Positions 37,239-47,305 of a stretch of DNA of 64,000 bases are shown in pieces; position 1 is the stretch's first letter; every line of letters starts with the position of its first letter. Origin of the DNA: Psococerastis gibbosa (lineage: Eukaryota; Arthropoda; Insecta; Psocodea; Psocidae); contig OZ020485.1 in NCBI GenBank assembly GCA_963971405.1, forward strand, positions 32,197,921 to 32,261,920, in the 5' to 3' direction. The notes under the pieces are model-generated. The model saw nothing but the letters and a program-made list of their open reading frames with translations, had not been told where the DNA came from and searched no databases. A program made the translations under genes and the position numbers.

Positions 37239-39228
37239 AACAAAGCAAGATTTAGCTCATTTAAGTCGTAGGAAACTACAATACTTCACGCATAATATAA
37301 AAAACTACAAACCCAAATATAATAATAGCTTCTTATATCGTATGATGCATCAAGTGGTAGGCTATTCTACAAACTTAAATGAACCAATATTTTAATTAAT
37401 AATTTTAATAACTTGCTTAGTTAATTAAATAATTAAAATAATGGCTTTTTTTATATTACGAATCGCAACCTAGCGGAGTTAAAACAATAAAGCCTTCTCT
37501 TTAATTCAACTAAAAAGGCCCGGGACCACCTGCTTTGCATAGAAGGGCCAGAAAATGTCACAAGTATCGAATTCAAACCAACAACCTATCGGGTGAAAGT
37601 CGAAGTCCGCACCAGTACTCTGCATGTACTTACCTTCAGTCACTTCTGAAGATGTAGTTGAGTTACGGTACGCATGGTGCTTGGGGACTCGTAAATGTAG
37701 GTACAAAACCCACGTAGGCCTACGAGCAAGCTGCCAAATATATGCCACCATAGAGCAAAAAATTACATTTGGCTAGGCTACTGCAAAGACATCAATTTGG
37801 TGAAGTGCAGCGGATTCTAAGATCCCTCATTGGGGCCACAGGCGACTTGGTCTATACTCACAGTTCATCTATATTGTGCTTTAAAAATCTAACTCACAAG
37901 GCAATTCCCAAGTATTATATAATACCTACTCAGTACAAAGCACAACCCCCCCCCCCCTTCTGAACCAGTCTCAGACTGCTTGAAAGACATCATTATTGGC
38001 TACCGTAGTCTGTAAATAAATTATGAGTTAGGTGTAGAAATTCACAGCAGTTACACCTCTACACTTCATACATCCATTTTATTGCCTTTTGCGAAAGACA
38101 AAGCAAACTTCCCGACACCACTTATTATTTTATAAAAGATTATTCGCAAACAAACAATTCAATGAATGTATCCGAATAACCTCTTCAGTCGTCTCTGTAG
38201 GTAATACCTGTGATGAGTTACGCCAGGTCCCCGATCGCATGATGTGCAGAGACTCGCACAAGTACGAACAAGCTACCACTATGCCATCGACGTACCGAGA
38301 TAGTACACGAAAAAAAAAAAAAAAAAATAGCCTTTGCCTCTATAGCCTATGAGACCCAAAAAAAGCCTAGCAACTAAAAACATATTTATCTTTCATTTCG
38401 TGGTTTGAAATTTATGAACTCTGGCAAATGATACCTAAACCTAAAAATTCGAATGAATGTTCTAGGCCTGTAGATTTAGTAATTTTTATAATATACCTTA
38501 TGTGGTATGATTATGCACGACGCAAGGCTCAAAATACGATTGCCTGTATAGACAATGATACCTCTGGCCACAAAAAACGCATGATGTTTGCTTATATAAA
38601 CATCATCATTGGCTATAAGTATGCAGTAGGCACTTTTTTCTTTTTAAAAAAGATTAATCGCATAAAAAAAATTCAATGAATGTATCCAAATAACCTGTGT
38701 CGAATAACGGCTGGAGCATAACCAGTATTGAAATCATCGCCATCCAATTTCCCCTCCAGCAGGCTGATCATGGCGATTATAACACCGGGGTTTAAATAAT
38801 CCCTGGTATTAAAAATTTAAACAAGATAATTTTATAATGGAAAGTGCTATATTCCAAATTTGTTTGTTTACATTTTTAATACCAGGGTATTATTTAAACC
38901 CCGGTATTATAATCGCCATGATCAGGCTGTTGCTGTTGTGTTGTTGCTTGGTAGCCAAAGGCTAATTTGAACAACCTCTTGGTCCTAACGCGCCTCGAAT
39001 AAATGTCTGCTCCCGCTGTACTACAGCTGAAGTTGTACACTCGACTTTCTTGCCTATCTTCTTTTTAAATGCTGTAGTAATTTATAAACAAACTTATGTT
39101 AAAAACGTTAGAATACTTTTACACTTACCATTTGAGATTTCGAGGGGTGCTGTGTCGACAAAGCTGCGGTGCGAATTGGCTAGAGCGATGAGAAGAATTG
39201 TAGCCGCGAGCAATTGGTTTCCCATCAT
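21982..39228 (-). CDS. Predicted secreted helical protein, 7 exons, about 442 aa; possibly granin (secretogranin III)-like
   Basis: Exons are 39129-39228, 27381-27557, 24501-24694, 23560-23808, 22604-23006, 22199-22351 and 21982-22034. All borders are GT-AG with matching phases. Exon 1 encodes MM then a signal peptide (GNQLLAATILLIALANS) and ends at a strong donor GTAAGTG. Exon 2 carries EPVEELESLKQAL. Exon 4 encodes a helical block (YSPLDMAEYVFWTGDEKG, then DFLQEGLMNREEAITFLQ), and exon 5 a similar one (RRFTDFLEKEVTYGQISR) preceded by basic sites (KPKR, QRVV). Spacing and chemistry of these blocks recall secretogranin III, a secretory-granule sorting protein, but this is a weak by-eye resemblance. 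Exon 1 to 2 spans 11.6 kb and contains CPPED1, so that link rests on phase 1 agreement and one signal exon only. The last exon has a problem: the phase-matched frame stops at 21982 (ends KVMSN), whereas another frame, read to 21923, gives a more coding-like helix (ending HKLNELLNRE). Confidence 0.7.
24262..24400 (-). mobile_element. tRNA-derived SINE, family B, copy
   Basis: AATGAACGTATCCAGATAACC and TGATGAGTTATGGCTC align with the 38128-38305 and 49725-49905 copies; the tRNA-like head is degraded. Confidence 0.5.
26574..27150. mobile_element. GC-rich-ended TIR element (hAT-like ends)
   Basis: The left end TAGTGTTCGC and right end GCGAACACTA are inverted. Both ends carry dense GGTCTCGG / ACCGGGACC subterminal repeats; the middle is AT-rich and non-coding. 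A second GC-rich CGGTACCGGGACTCAGTACC block at 26390-26445 looks like a fragment of a relative. The hAT assignment is inference from the terminal motif. Confidence 0.6.
27700..28085. repeat. Single-arm copy of the 32.8-35.3 kb inverted-repeat family
   Basis: AGAAATCATCGGAGC, the CAGACAGACAGACATTTC tract, ACGTGTAAATCCGTCGAAATC and ACCATCACGGAGCTTTC match, in order, segments of the arm at 32760-33620. Confidence 0.7.
29180..29452. mobile_element. Fold-back MITE (same family as 10308-10446), copy 2
   Basis: Almost the whole element is a palindrome: GGCAATTCCACCGGCGATTT at the left pairs with AAATCGCCGGTGGAATGGCC at the right, then TGATTTGAGATTTTT with its complement. A short loop contains GTCTGCTACC. 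It sits just downstream of CPPED1. Confidence 0.8.
29576..32009 (-). CDS. CPPED1: CPPED1, calcineurin-like metallophosphoesterase domain protein, complete, 297 aa
   Basis: CPPED1 is a cytosolic serine/threonine phosphatase of the metallophosphoesterase fold; in vertebrates it is linked to dephosphorylation of AKT. Exons on the minus strand are 32006-32009, 31453-31852, 30219-30389 and 29576-29894, with phases agreeing. Metal-site motifs appear in order: FVQGADCQYG, VICGDLIDAMPG, CGNHDVGD, IIIFQHIPWFL, FCGHYHRNAGGSY. Also conserved are FGDDYYSF and TSAIGAQLGQD. The human protein is 314 aa, so the length fits. The first coding exon is tiny (ATG plus one G before donor GTATGT) and was chosen because it is the nearest ATG whose phase fits exon 2; an alternative upstream start exon cannot be excluded. 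The gene sits, in the same orientation, inside the long first intron of the secreted-protein gene. Confidence 0.93.
32491..32530. repeat. (TTA)n microsatellite
   Basis: Uninterrupted TTA repeats upstream of CPPED1. Confidence 0.85.
32760..35290. mobile_element. Large inverted-repeat element, arms of about 0.8 kb
   Basis: Arm 32760-33620 and arm 34490-35290 are inverted copies. They share poly-G/poly-C tracts, CCTGACGTCACTGGAGGTGA against its complement near 35150, GGGAAAGCAATCTGTCCGG, and a CAGA-rich segment. Single-arm relatives lie at 27700-28085, 35612-36075 and 45610-46140. The centre (33621-34489) is not repetitive elsewhere in the window and holds two coding-like segments. Confidence 0.8.
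33618..34230 (+). CDS. Candidate two-exon coding segment, unknown product, partial
   Basis: I do not recognise this product. Segment 1 (about 33618-33794) is far more GC-rich than its surroundings and stays open; it reads ELPPCPAGKFYLCEYAC, then NQPAALAAL, and ends at donor GTAAGG in phase 0. Segment 2 (34048-34230) follows acceptor CTCATCAG in phase 0, reads SEDEVEENFQILCLTGLVY, then APLMPGIRDMGQGNRIFN, and ends at GTATTA. The junction phases agree. No signal peptide or terminal exon is evident. It lies between two inverted-repeat arms, so it may be host sequence captured by the element, the element's own gene, or chance. Confidence 0.3.
35612..36075. repeat. Arm-family copy interrupted by the SINE at 35793-36045
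   Basis: TGCTTTCCTATTTATACGTA, GGTGGTCGAAATTTTCGATT and TCGATTTCCGGGCAA match the outer arm segment at 34490-34660. The sequence resumes after the SINE as GATTTCCGGGCAAACTACTC. Confidence 0.75.
35793..36045 (-). mobile_element. 5S-rRNA-derived SINE, copy 3, inserted in another repeat
   Basis: Same short subfamily as copy 1. A perfect 13-bp duplication GATTTCCGGGCAA flanks it (35780-35792 and 36046-36058). It interrupts a copy of the inverted-repeat arm family (35612-36075), so it is younger than that repeat. Confidence 0.82.
36545..36705. mobile_element. MITE with G-tract/C-tract termini
   Basis: CAAGGCCATACCCAG followed by a G tract is mirrored by a C tract followed by CTGGGTACGGCCTTG. It is similar in plan to the element at 50765-50935. 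Confidence 0.65.
37205..37234. repeat. Poly-T tract
   Basis: About 30 uninterrupted T residues, possibly the tail of a minus-oriented retroelement that I could not identify. Confidence 0.7.
37440..37627 (-). mobile_element. tRNA-derived SINE, family A, copy
   Basis: The complement of the family A body is seen (AAGGCCCGGGACCACCTGCTTT), with a decayed B box (GAATTCAAACCAACAACC) and a head ending near TGCATGTA. Confidence 0.7.
38128..38305 (-). mobile_element. tRNA-derived SINE, family B, copy
   Basis: AATGAATGTATCCGAATAAC, CCGATCGCATGATGTGC, GACTCGCACAAGTACGAAC and CTACCACTATGCCATCGA match the 49725-49905 copy in order. A fragment of the same family lies at 38640-38695. Confidence 0.7.
38761..38929. 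mobile_element. Fold-back MITE, family CCTGATCATGGCGATTATAA, copy 1
   Basis: The left half (GATCATGGCGATTATAACAC, CGGGGTTTAAATAAT) is the complement of the right half, around a short AT-rich centre containing TTTATAATGGAAAGTGCTAT. A second copy lies at 50026-50197 in the opposite orientation. Confidence 0.8.
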
Positions 39229-40159
39229 CGATGCTGCACAGAAACATGTAACAAACAGGGTGAATATTCTATAAACATAAAACTACAAAGGATTTATATT
39301 CACTATGGCGAGCAACTCCTAATAGGGATGCACGCGGGACGTCGGGACGGAAAGCACTTTTTCAATCGTCCCATCCCGCGGGTATGGGTGCTCAAAATAC
39401 ATTTTCCCTTTAAAAAAAAAAACGCGTGGAGGGGGCTCAATTGAGCTCCCTGATGCGCACATGACTAGGACTATTTGACATAACATTATTAACATTTTTC
39501 TAGTTATGCCAGATAGTCCATTGAAATGATACATGAGCTTTGCATTTCTTAGAGGCAGCAATTTTATTTTTGAAACATGTGAGGGGGGTCAATAGAAGCT
39601 TAACCTCAAGTTTGAGGGGTCGCCACGCTTGTCCCCCGGCCGCCCATCTTAGAAAAAGAGGTGTAAACATTTTTTTCGCGATATCTCGGAAACTATGCGT
39701 CTTACAAAAAATTTGTAAGGACCTAATTTATGGCAAATTGTTCTGCCTACAAATATGTTTATATAACTTTTCGCCCTAAATTAAATATTAAAGAAGTTAT
39801 AAGCAAAAAAGTAAGAAAAGTTTTATAACAATTTCTTTTTTGCTCTATAACATTTTTTTTTATACATTTTACAAAAAAACTACCTCAGACCAATCTTGTA
39901 GATGATCTTTTGAGGAAAATTTTTCTCTATAAATTTTTTTATTTCATTCATTTGAAACGCTGTTACAGCGCTAAAAAGTTGACTGGGCTCGTCAATGTTC
40001 ATGAGAATCCGGTCTAAACGAAATGTATTACTTATTTTTTATTTTATTGTTTATATATTCTTACAAAATTTTTGTTAAATTCGTACAACTTTACTTATCC
40101 ATTCCTGGTATTCCCAGTAGGCCCACTCCGCAGAAATCTTGCTTATAACCTTACTGGCT

Positions 40160-40310
40160 ACATTTTCTAGCCATGCTTCGGAGGGGATGTAAAGCAGGTG
40201 GTCCTGGGTCTTCCTAGTTGAGAGTAAGAGAGGGCTTTTTATTCCTAACTACATTAGGTTGGCTTAGTAATAGAAACAACAAAAACTCCTTATTTATTAT
40301 TTATTTATAA
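40160..40310 (+). mobile_element. tRNA-derived SINE, family A, 5'-truncated copy
   Basis: GTAAAGCAGGTGGTCCTGGG and TTGGCTTAGTAATAGAAAC match the 10452 copy; the tRNA head is missing. It is nested in the centre of the long-TIR element. Confidence 0.65.
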
Positions 40311-40353
40311 CGTAATCCTCCACATCAAATATTTTTAATCACTTATCAGCTAG

Positions 40354-40827
40354 CTACTCTAATCGACTTTTCTTCGATGGTCCAGGCTGTGGCTCAGAAT
40401 CTAAATCAACGTCAAAATATGTGAAAGTTTGAGGAATGACAGGAATTAAAATTGGAGTCCTGGTTGGAAGTTCATCTTCAAATTCATTTTCTTCCATCAA
40501 CTTTGATGTTTCCATAATGTTGCTGCATGTTTCGCCCGAACAATTGAGGCATACTGTAGAGCATTTCAGGCCTGCTTTTCTGCAGCCACACATGCTTCCA
40601 CAGTTTCCTTTGCATCTGCAGAAAATCAATTTCATGAGATCGGGGGGTGCTGGAGGCTTGGAAGCTTGTATTGGCATCCAAATGTTTGCATGCTTTTTCC
40701 AGCCCCAATCTTCAGGATTTTGATGTCTTCCGAGCCACAACTGGACCTGGTGATATACTCGGAGACTGTGAAAACGAGCAGCATCTTGTGTTGGAGGCAG
40801 CGATGATAAATTAAATAAATATAACAT
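40354..40827 (-). CDS. Transposon-type CXC (tesmin/TSO1-like) cysteine-rich ORF, 157 aa
   Basis: The ORF reads LPPTQDAARFHSLRVYHQV, then NPEDWGW, KPPAPPDLMKLIFCRC and the cysteine cluster CGSMCGCRKAGLKCSTVC ending GETCSN, followed by an acidic tail. Proteins with this HSLRVYxQV...EDWGW...PPAPxxLxKxIxCxC layout recur in many copies in arthropod genomes and behave as mobile-element genes; that is recalled knowledge and was not searched here. The ORF lies between two inverted arms (39518-40112 and 40975-41597). It begins MLYLFNLS, probably a truncated version of a longer protein. Its upstream 120 bp are shared with the element at 317-1757. Confidence 0.7.
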   Translation of the reverse strand: MLYLFNLSSLPPTQDAARFHSLRVYHQVQLWLGRHQNPEDWGWKKHANIWMPIQASKPPAPPDLMKLIFCRCKGNCGSMCGCRKAGLKCSTVCLNCSGETCSNIMETSKLMEENEFEDELPTRTPILIPVIPQTFTYFDVDLDSEPQPGPSKKSRLE

Positions 40828-41597
40828 TTTGAACGGAGGGTGGTTTTAGGCTCAGGGGGTCATGAAATGAAAAGTTGTGAAGAAATTGTCCGAAAGTCGA
40901 ACATTGGTCGCCATCTCAATAGGTACATGAATCTTCCTAAAACGCCTACAGACTAGCGATCTCATAGGTAGCGGGGAAAAGAGTTAGGAATAAATAAGTG
41001 AATTTGTACGAATTTAACAAAAATTTTGTAAGAATATATATACAATAAAATAAAAAATAAGTTAAACATTTCGTTTAGACAGACCGGATTCTCATAAACA
41101 TTGACGAGCCCGGCCAACTTTGTAGCGCTGTTATAGCGTTTTAAATTAATGAATTAAAAAATTTATAGAGAAAAATTTTCCTCAAAAGATCATCTACAAG
41201 ATTGGTCTGAGGTAATTTTTTTGTAAAATATATAAAAAAATGTTATAGAGCAAAAAAGAAAATTGTTATAAAACTTTTCTTACTTTTTTGCTTATAACTT
41301 CTTTAATATTTAATTTTGGGCGAAAAGTTATATGAACATATTTGTAGGCAAAACAATTTGCCATAAATTAGGTCCTTACAAATTTTTTGTAAGACGCATA
41401 GTTTCCGAGATATCACGAAAAAAATGTTTACACCTCTTTTTCTAAGATGGCGGCCGGGGGACAAGCGTGGCGACCCCTCAAACTTGAGGTTAAGCTTCTA
41501 TTGACCCCCCTCACATGTTTCAAAAATAAAATTGCAGCCTCTAAGAAATGCAATACTCGGCCCCTAAATTGTAACATTTCAATGGACTAAGATAGGC

Positions 41598-43034
41598 CTA
41601 GGATCAAATAAATATTATTTATAATTTATTTTATATGTAATATATAATATAGGTAGCCTACTCATTACTAATACTATAGTAGGCTAAACACTGTATTGTA
41701 CCTATTATGCCTTAAAGCCCTGGGCTAAGGCCACGAGATTATATTAAAAAGAATAATGAAGTCGTCGACACTTCTGTGAGTCTGCTCTTCTTTCTTATTG
41801 TCAACCCAGATCTTGAAAATACAGCAGCTTATCTAACGGAACAGGGGCTGACAGAAATGGCGAGATTTTGTCTTTTTTAACATTCCTTCCATCATTGTGT
41901 TTTTTTATGTGTTTGACGTAAAACTGTACACAAAGTTAAATTTATTTTATTTACAATCAGTGACAGTAAGTTTTATTACAAAGTTAAAGAGGAGACTAAA
42001 AGTATTATAGTACAGGTATGTATACCAGGATTGTTACTGAATTCAGCCGCTGCGCTTCTGGTTTACTTTATATACAGTATGTACAAGGGTCAAGGGTAGG
42101 GCTCTATGAATATAAATAATAAAGAGCCCTTAAGTCAAGAGCAGTTCCCAAGTAAACAACAAATATTTACAGTATATATCAACGTGTTATTCTTGTTCTC
42201 TGGCAATTGTTTTATACAAGCAAGGCCTCAACATATAAGTACGGTATGGCCATTTGCTTATTTGGTTATCCACTCCCCAATAAAGCTAACCATTATAAAG
42301 AAACGCAGTTCTATAAAGTTAAAATGTCATAAATACACATTACTAATATATGGGGCCATGGGGTTTTCATTCTCAAGGGAGAACAATGCTAGCCAAGGAT
42401 AAGTGGGATTTATTTCAGAACACGCACCATCTCCCACCACTGCATTGCCATTTTTGCATTATAAAAATCCTCTTTGTAACCCAGACTTGTCAAAATAAAT
42501 CAGGGCAGAAAAACTGCTTACTGTTCCATATTACATGAAGCAGTAAATCGAGCTTTCAAGCAAACATCTAAAGTATATAGTTTAAATACAAATAAAACAA
42601 ATATACATGAAATACGGTAGCTTAAGGCCTTTTGAATCATTCAAATGCATATGAATATAGGCACTTAAAATCCTTAGTCGGTTGAATTTAACCAGACAGT
42701 ATAAAATAGCATTGACTTTATAACAGTAGTGTTATATATTCAATGATAATAGGTAGGTACTCAGTTCAGTTCAGGTTACAAATTATTAACTGAGATGTTC
42801 ACCGTGGCGAATAGTCGCAGTTTTAGGCTTCGTCAAAATATATACTGTACCTATATCTCATATAGGCTGTGTTTTGTGCCTTGATCAAGTCAAGAGAAAT
42901 TAAAATAGAAATTAAAAAATTAAGATAAATAAACAAATTTTCCATCGTAATTTATGTTTACATTAGTACTGTATATTGCCTTTTTTACTTAAATTTCTAT
43001 TTCCTCTGACTTTTCCACGTCATCCAGCCGGTAT
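41598..43034. other. No recognised feature
   Basis: AT-rich sequence with ORFs below 100 codons that show no protein signature and no matching splice sites. Confidence 0.5.
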
Positions 43035-43049
43035 ACTTTAGGCATACAG

Positions 43050-43421
43050 CCAACGGCCTTACCATGATGAATCCAGGAGAACAGAGCATGTTTTAAACTG
43101 CGGCAAACTTGATAGTGTGCACAGCGTTGGCAGGGGAACATGGTGGGACATGACTACGCGCAGAGGCTATACCAGTCAGTCTACGTGCGTGTCGAGTCCT
43201 GATCACCTCCGATTTAATCGTGTGACTTTACTATGTTCCCCAAGTGGTTCGAATCCACTATAATCAGGAGGTCCACCTTGTCAGTCAACTCCCCTTTCCC
43301 CCGAGGTGAAAGAGTCTGCCCTTAGGGTGCCTCAAGTTAACAAACAGACTCACTCCCCCCGCCAGGCTGACAGGGTTGCTTTAAGCAGAAGTGCTGAAAG
43401 CTGGCGTTGGAAACAACAACA
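43050..43421 (+). mobile_element. 5S-rRNA-derived SINE, copy 4 (long subfamily)
   Basis: Closely matches copy 2 along its whole length, including the 3' half (CCGCCAGGCTGACAGGGTTG) and an (AAC)n tail. Flanking direct repeat ACTTTAGGCATACAG / ACTTTAGGCTTACAG (43035-43049 and 43422-43436, one mismatch). Confidence 0.8.
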
Positions 43422-43877
43422 ACTTTAGGCTTACAGTACATAATATACAATGAAAATACCCCTACGGATGTTATTTGAATCTCTGGGCCTGTCCAATTTA
43501 TTCCTAAACCTGACTTATCATTCAAATTGGCGCCTGTCTACCGCTGTCAGTTCAATACAGCTCGTGCACCATATTACTGTGTCATACAGCCACTGCTCAG
43601 CACGCGGCATTGTTTTGTAGGGGTTCTGTCTGGATTAGTCAGAGCTGCTGATATAGTAACCTGGTACGTAATCCTGTTTCGCAACTAAGTTACGACAGTT
43701 CAATTACGCAAGCATTTTGTTTTGAACGTCAGCAAGTTCGTTGTGCAATATGTTATACGCCAGGACGTTGCATGGCCTTAGGGGACAACAACTACTTGCT
43801 TTCCCCTTTTGTATAAATTAACTTATCTTGAATATAACGTTCAACGCATTTCCTTTATTTAGTCTATGTACTTCTAC

Positions 43878-44590
43878 GTGGAAAGTCCCGTTGGCCATTT
43901 TCTTTTTTCGTTTTATGTTTTCGGAATACAGACTTCGATTGTCATTTCCTACGAAAAAATTTGAGGCGGAACATTGAGAACAATGCACAAAAGTGAAAAA
44001 ATTACGATTCTCCGCAGTTTTCTGGCTGTGGCTCGAAAAGTATCAACCTTTTTGAAAATATTGCCCTCCAAATTGAAGGCAATAACAAATTTTTGTACAC
44101 ATCTATTGTGAAAGTTTCTTTCAATGACCAATGGTGTGACTGTGGTCTGTGGGCTATGGGGGAGCTCCAAATTGGCTTTATTCAGCTGCGTCCCTCCAAT
44201 GTCGTATAATGAGGCTGAAATGAGTGCCAGAAATGGATTTAGGCCTATAATGAACGTTAGTTTTTGGTACCTACATAAACATATTTTGATGCTCTTAAAT
44301 CACAAAATAGGAGATTTTACAAAACGTCTGTTCAATGTCGCGGTCGCGGCGGATTTGTAGAAAAATTTATGGCCTTCAATGTCAAGGGGAAATGTTTCCA
44401 TATAAAGTTAATACCGTACTTTTCGAGCCACAGCCAGAAACCCTCAGAGGCGTAATTTATTCACCTATTTTTCATTTGTCACAATGTTCCGTCTTCAAAT
44501 TTTGTTGAGAATGGCAGAATCGGATTCAGCACCCCAGAAAACATAAAACACGAAAATAATTTCGAGGCCAACGGAACTTTCCTGAAAAGG
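43878..44590. mobile_element. Long inverted-repeat element
   Basis: Arm 43878-44095 (AAGTCCCGTTGGCC, TTCTGGCTGTGGCTCGAAAA) is repeated inverted at about 44368-44590 (TTTTCGAGCCACAGCCAGAA, GGCCAACGGAACTTT). The 270-bp centre has no recognised gene. Confidence 0.7.
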
Positions 44591-45047
44591 GCTGTTTGTC
44601 TTACGGATTTACTGCGGACTATGTCTGGAATATTTAAAGACTATACTGCTGTCCCATGTTTGCTATCAAAATGTGTAATAAACACCCACTATTTCGGACC
44701 TGCAGTTTTTTCCTAAATGTTTCCTCCGGGGGAGACCCAGAGTTCATGACACCCCCCTAAATGAGGCTGGACTACTATCATTCACTTACGTTACAGCCTG
44801 CACTGGAATGGACCAAAGAATGTATGCAATAAAAATGGCCAAATTAGGCATGCAAGCTTGCTAAACCAAATAGGCTACTTATAAAATGACCATTTAACAC
44901 AACGCTTTGAGCCTATATACAGTATAAGACAATCAAACATTCTAATCGTCCTTATTCCTGGGCAAAAGACTATTCTAATGAGTTTATTTATTATTAATTG
45001 CAAATTGTTGTGCTACAATGTGTCAATATTATGGTAAGGTAACTCAC

Positions 45048-45184
45048 CAGTCGGTAAGAAAATTACTCGACAGCCTTGAATGAGAGTTCCGTATGGTTCA
45101 ACGCAAGTACTTCAGCCCACGCTCCCACTGTCAACAAAACTCTATACAACCGGGGTGGAGGGAACGGGGAGGTTGCTGACGTCA
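45048..45184 (-). promoter_or_regulatory. Candidate CRE promoter and non-coding first exon of the secreted-protein gene
   Basis: A full CRE palindrome (TGACGTCA, 45177-45184) lies in a locally GC-rich patch. About 130 nt downstream on the minus strand is a good donor (GTGAGTTACC, ending at 45047). It could be the 5' exon of the gene whose signal-peptide exon starts at 39228. No TATA box, initiator or transcript evidence supports this, and the same octamer occurs inside a transposon arm (32883). Confidence 0.2.
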
Positions 45185-45609
45185 CCGCAGCTGAATTATT
45201 CAGCCGTGAGTGCAGAACAGGGCTAAATCACTTTTGGGATAATTCCCACCCTTTCAGTAGGGTCCCAGAACAGCAGTCTTGAACTAGCAAGCATCGCATT
45301 ATTCAATCGAAACTGATCAGGATTTAGAAAAGTTGTTCTAGGTAGGCATAGGTTTTACCCTCTTCCTTTATTGATCGATATACCTAATCATAATTTAAAT
45401 TGGCAAGTTCTTTATTGATTAGGTCTTAAGGATTAATAAGCCAAGTTTAAATAATAACCTATTACTCTACCGCTGAATAAACGGTGCCGATTTTTAGAAT
45501 ATATATTCAGTTACCAGGTTACACTGTTACAGCAATAGTTCTGAAGAGTCACACATTTCTTGTATTCGAAATAATATAATTACTGACGCAAAATGTAACT
45601 TCATATCAC

Positions 45610-46140
45610 ATTTTGTTCAAAAAACTTTTCTTGGGAAAGGTACTTCTTTGGTTTTGTTACTCTAACGCCTAATACAGTAGCTACCTGAAGCCAAAAAGCA
45701 TCGATAGAAGGGTTCCTCAGAAAAATTATTTTTTAGTCCATATTTAATGAAAATTCAGCCTTTTATGTTTTTGCCCCCTATTGCGTTTTATTCACAGTAT
45801 AATAATGACTACAATATATATGTGAATTTAAAGAAAGTAGTAGGAGCCATTTTTGAGAACACAAGTAGTAGTTTTTTGGAGTTTTTGAAGGGTAAGCCCC
45901 CCCACAATTGAGTTAGCCCAAAATAAAACATAATGGCCCCGAGACAAGATTCTTGTGAACCTGCATGCTAAACTTCAAAATCCACCAAGTAGTTAGCTCA
46001 CAAAGACAGGAATTTCGTATTAAACTAGGTAGGCTACTTTTTTTTTACCTCAATACGCGTAAATCCACAGAAATCTCGAAAAACCAAAAATTTCGACCAT
46101 CACAAAGCTTTCCTTACACTACGTATACATAGAAATGCAA
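45610..46140. repeat. Single-arm copy of the 32.8-35.3 kb inverted-repeat family
   Basis: GGAAAGGTACTTCTTTGG, AGCATCGATAGAAGGGTTCC, AATTGAGTTAGCCCAAAATA and GACCATCACAAAGCTTTCCT match the arm at 32990-33600 in order and spacing. Confidence 0.75.
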
Positions 46141-47305
46141 AAATAGGCCTAATATTTTCATGTTTTGTACACGAAATCCAACAGTTCGCTAGCACCACCA
46201 TTATCAAGGATGATATTACTATTATTAGAGTTAAACCCTTTTTTCACGGCAAAGCTGGAGAATGCGCACAAACCATTTCGCCATAAGCTACGACGCAATG
46301 GCCGGACTTCTGGAGATAGAACGACAGTGTCTCTCAAATTATGCATTTATAATTTTAAAACAACTTCAAAGGTATCCAAGAATTCAATCGAAATTTCAAA
46401 ATACGGTATTAAATAGCAGCTCGCGTCTTGAGCATAGCGCGAACGAAGTACATAATTCGAAAATAGGAATGCAAGAACAATTCTATTTCTGTAGGGCCTA
46501 CCTATTAAAATCTTTCATTCATTCCCTTCAAATTCTTTCCGAACAGGCCTGTAGCCTTATTTGCCGATTAATGGCGGTAACTTGGCTTATATAGGAAATG
46601 GAGTTTAGGCCTAGTATCTAGGTACTTCATAATTACTGTTCGATCCGAAAAGAAAATGTGGTGTGCTTAGTGCGCAGCCTTCACCACTGGATTTTAATAA
46701 ACTATGTATCGTTTCCTGCAACTCCTGGAGGGACAGTAGACATTTAAGCTCTCAACATACAGTAGGCCTATGCATTGTTGTCATGGTAAATGAGCAATAG
46801 TGGCTAAGTTTCGGTGAAATGCGGTACTGTTCTACTGTACCTTCGCTACGCTATCGAATTCAGTAGGCCTATAGATTGCTATACTTTACAGTTACAAATG
46901 GCGCAGTAATTTTGATTTTTAGTTCCTATAACCCTGGTTACATTTTTCACATGAAATATTACCTTAAAAAATTCCTATTAAGTGCATTAGGCCTAGTTTG
47001 TTTAAAATGGTAGTAAAACAATTGAGTAAATAGTCTTCTTATTGAGAACCGAATTTTTAAAACTATTTTCTTAACTTTACGGTTTTGCAATGAGGGATCA
47101 ATTTATTTCCTCAAAATGACTCGGTCAACCTATGTTTCTTAAATATTTTGAAATCTCCGCCTTCATTTCCTATTAACTTTTAAAATTTAAAAGTTCAACC
47201 TTTATTTATCCTAGCAGCTGCAGGAACAGATCCGGTATTATAGTAAAACTACGCTACGGTAAATTTACGGAGGCATACAGTTTTAGTGCTACGCGAACAA
47301 TTCAT
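46141..47305. other. No recognised feature
   Basis: Several overlapping ORFs of 60-110 codons at 46158-46594 lack any protein signature; the remainder is AT-rich non-coding sequence. Confidence 0.4.

Larger units (their letters stand above)
39518..41597. mobile_element. Long-terminal-inverted-repeat DNA element carrying the CXC ORF
   Basis: Left arm about 39518-40112 and right arm about 40975-41597 are near-identical in inverted orientation over some 590 bp (for example GAGGGGTCGCCACGCTTGTC against its complement near 41465). The centre holds a truncated tRNA-type SINE (40160-40310) and the CXC ORF. The arms diverge outside TCCATTGAAATG. No transposase was recognised, so the element is probably non-autonomous or defective. 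Confidence 0.8.

Noticed and set aside
46158..46594. Overlapping ORFs on both strands
   Set aside because: No signal peptide, domain or splice structure; ordinary chance ORFs.
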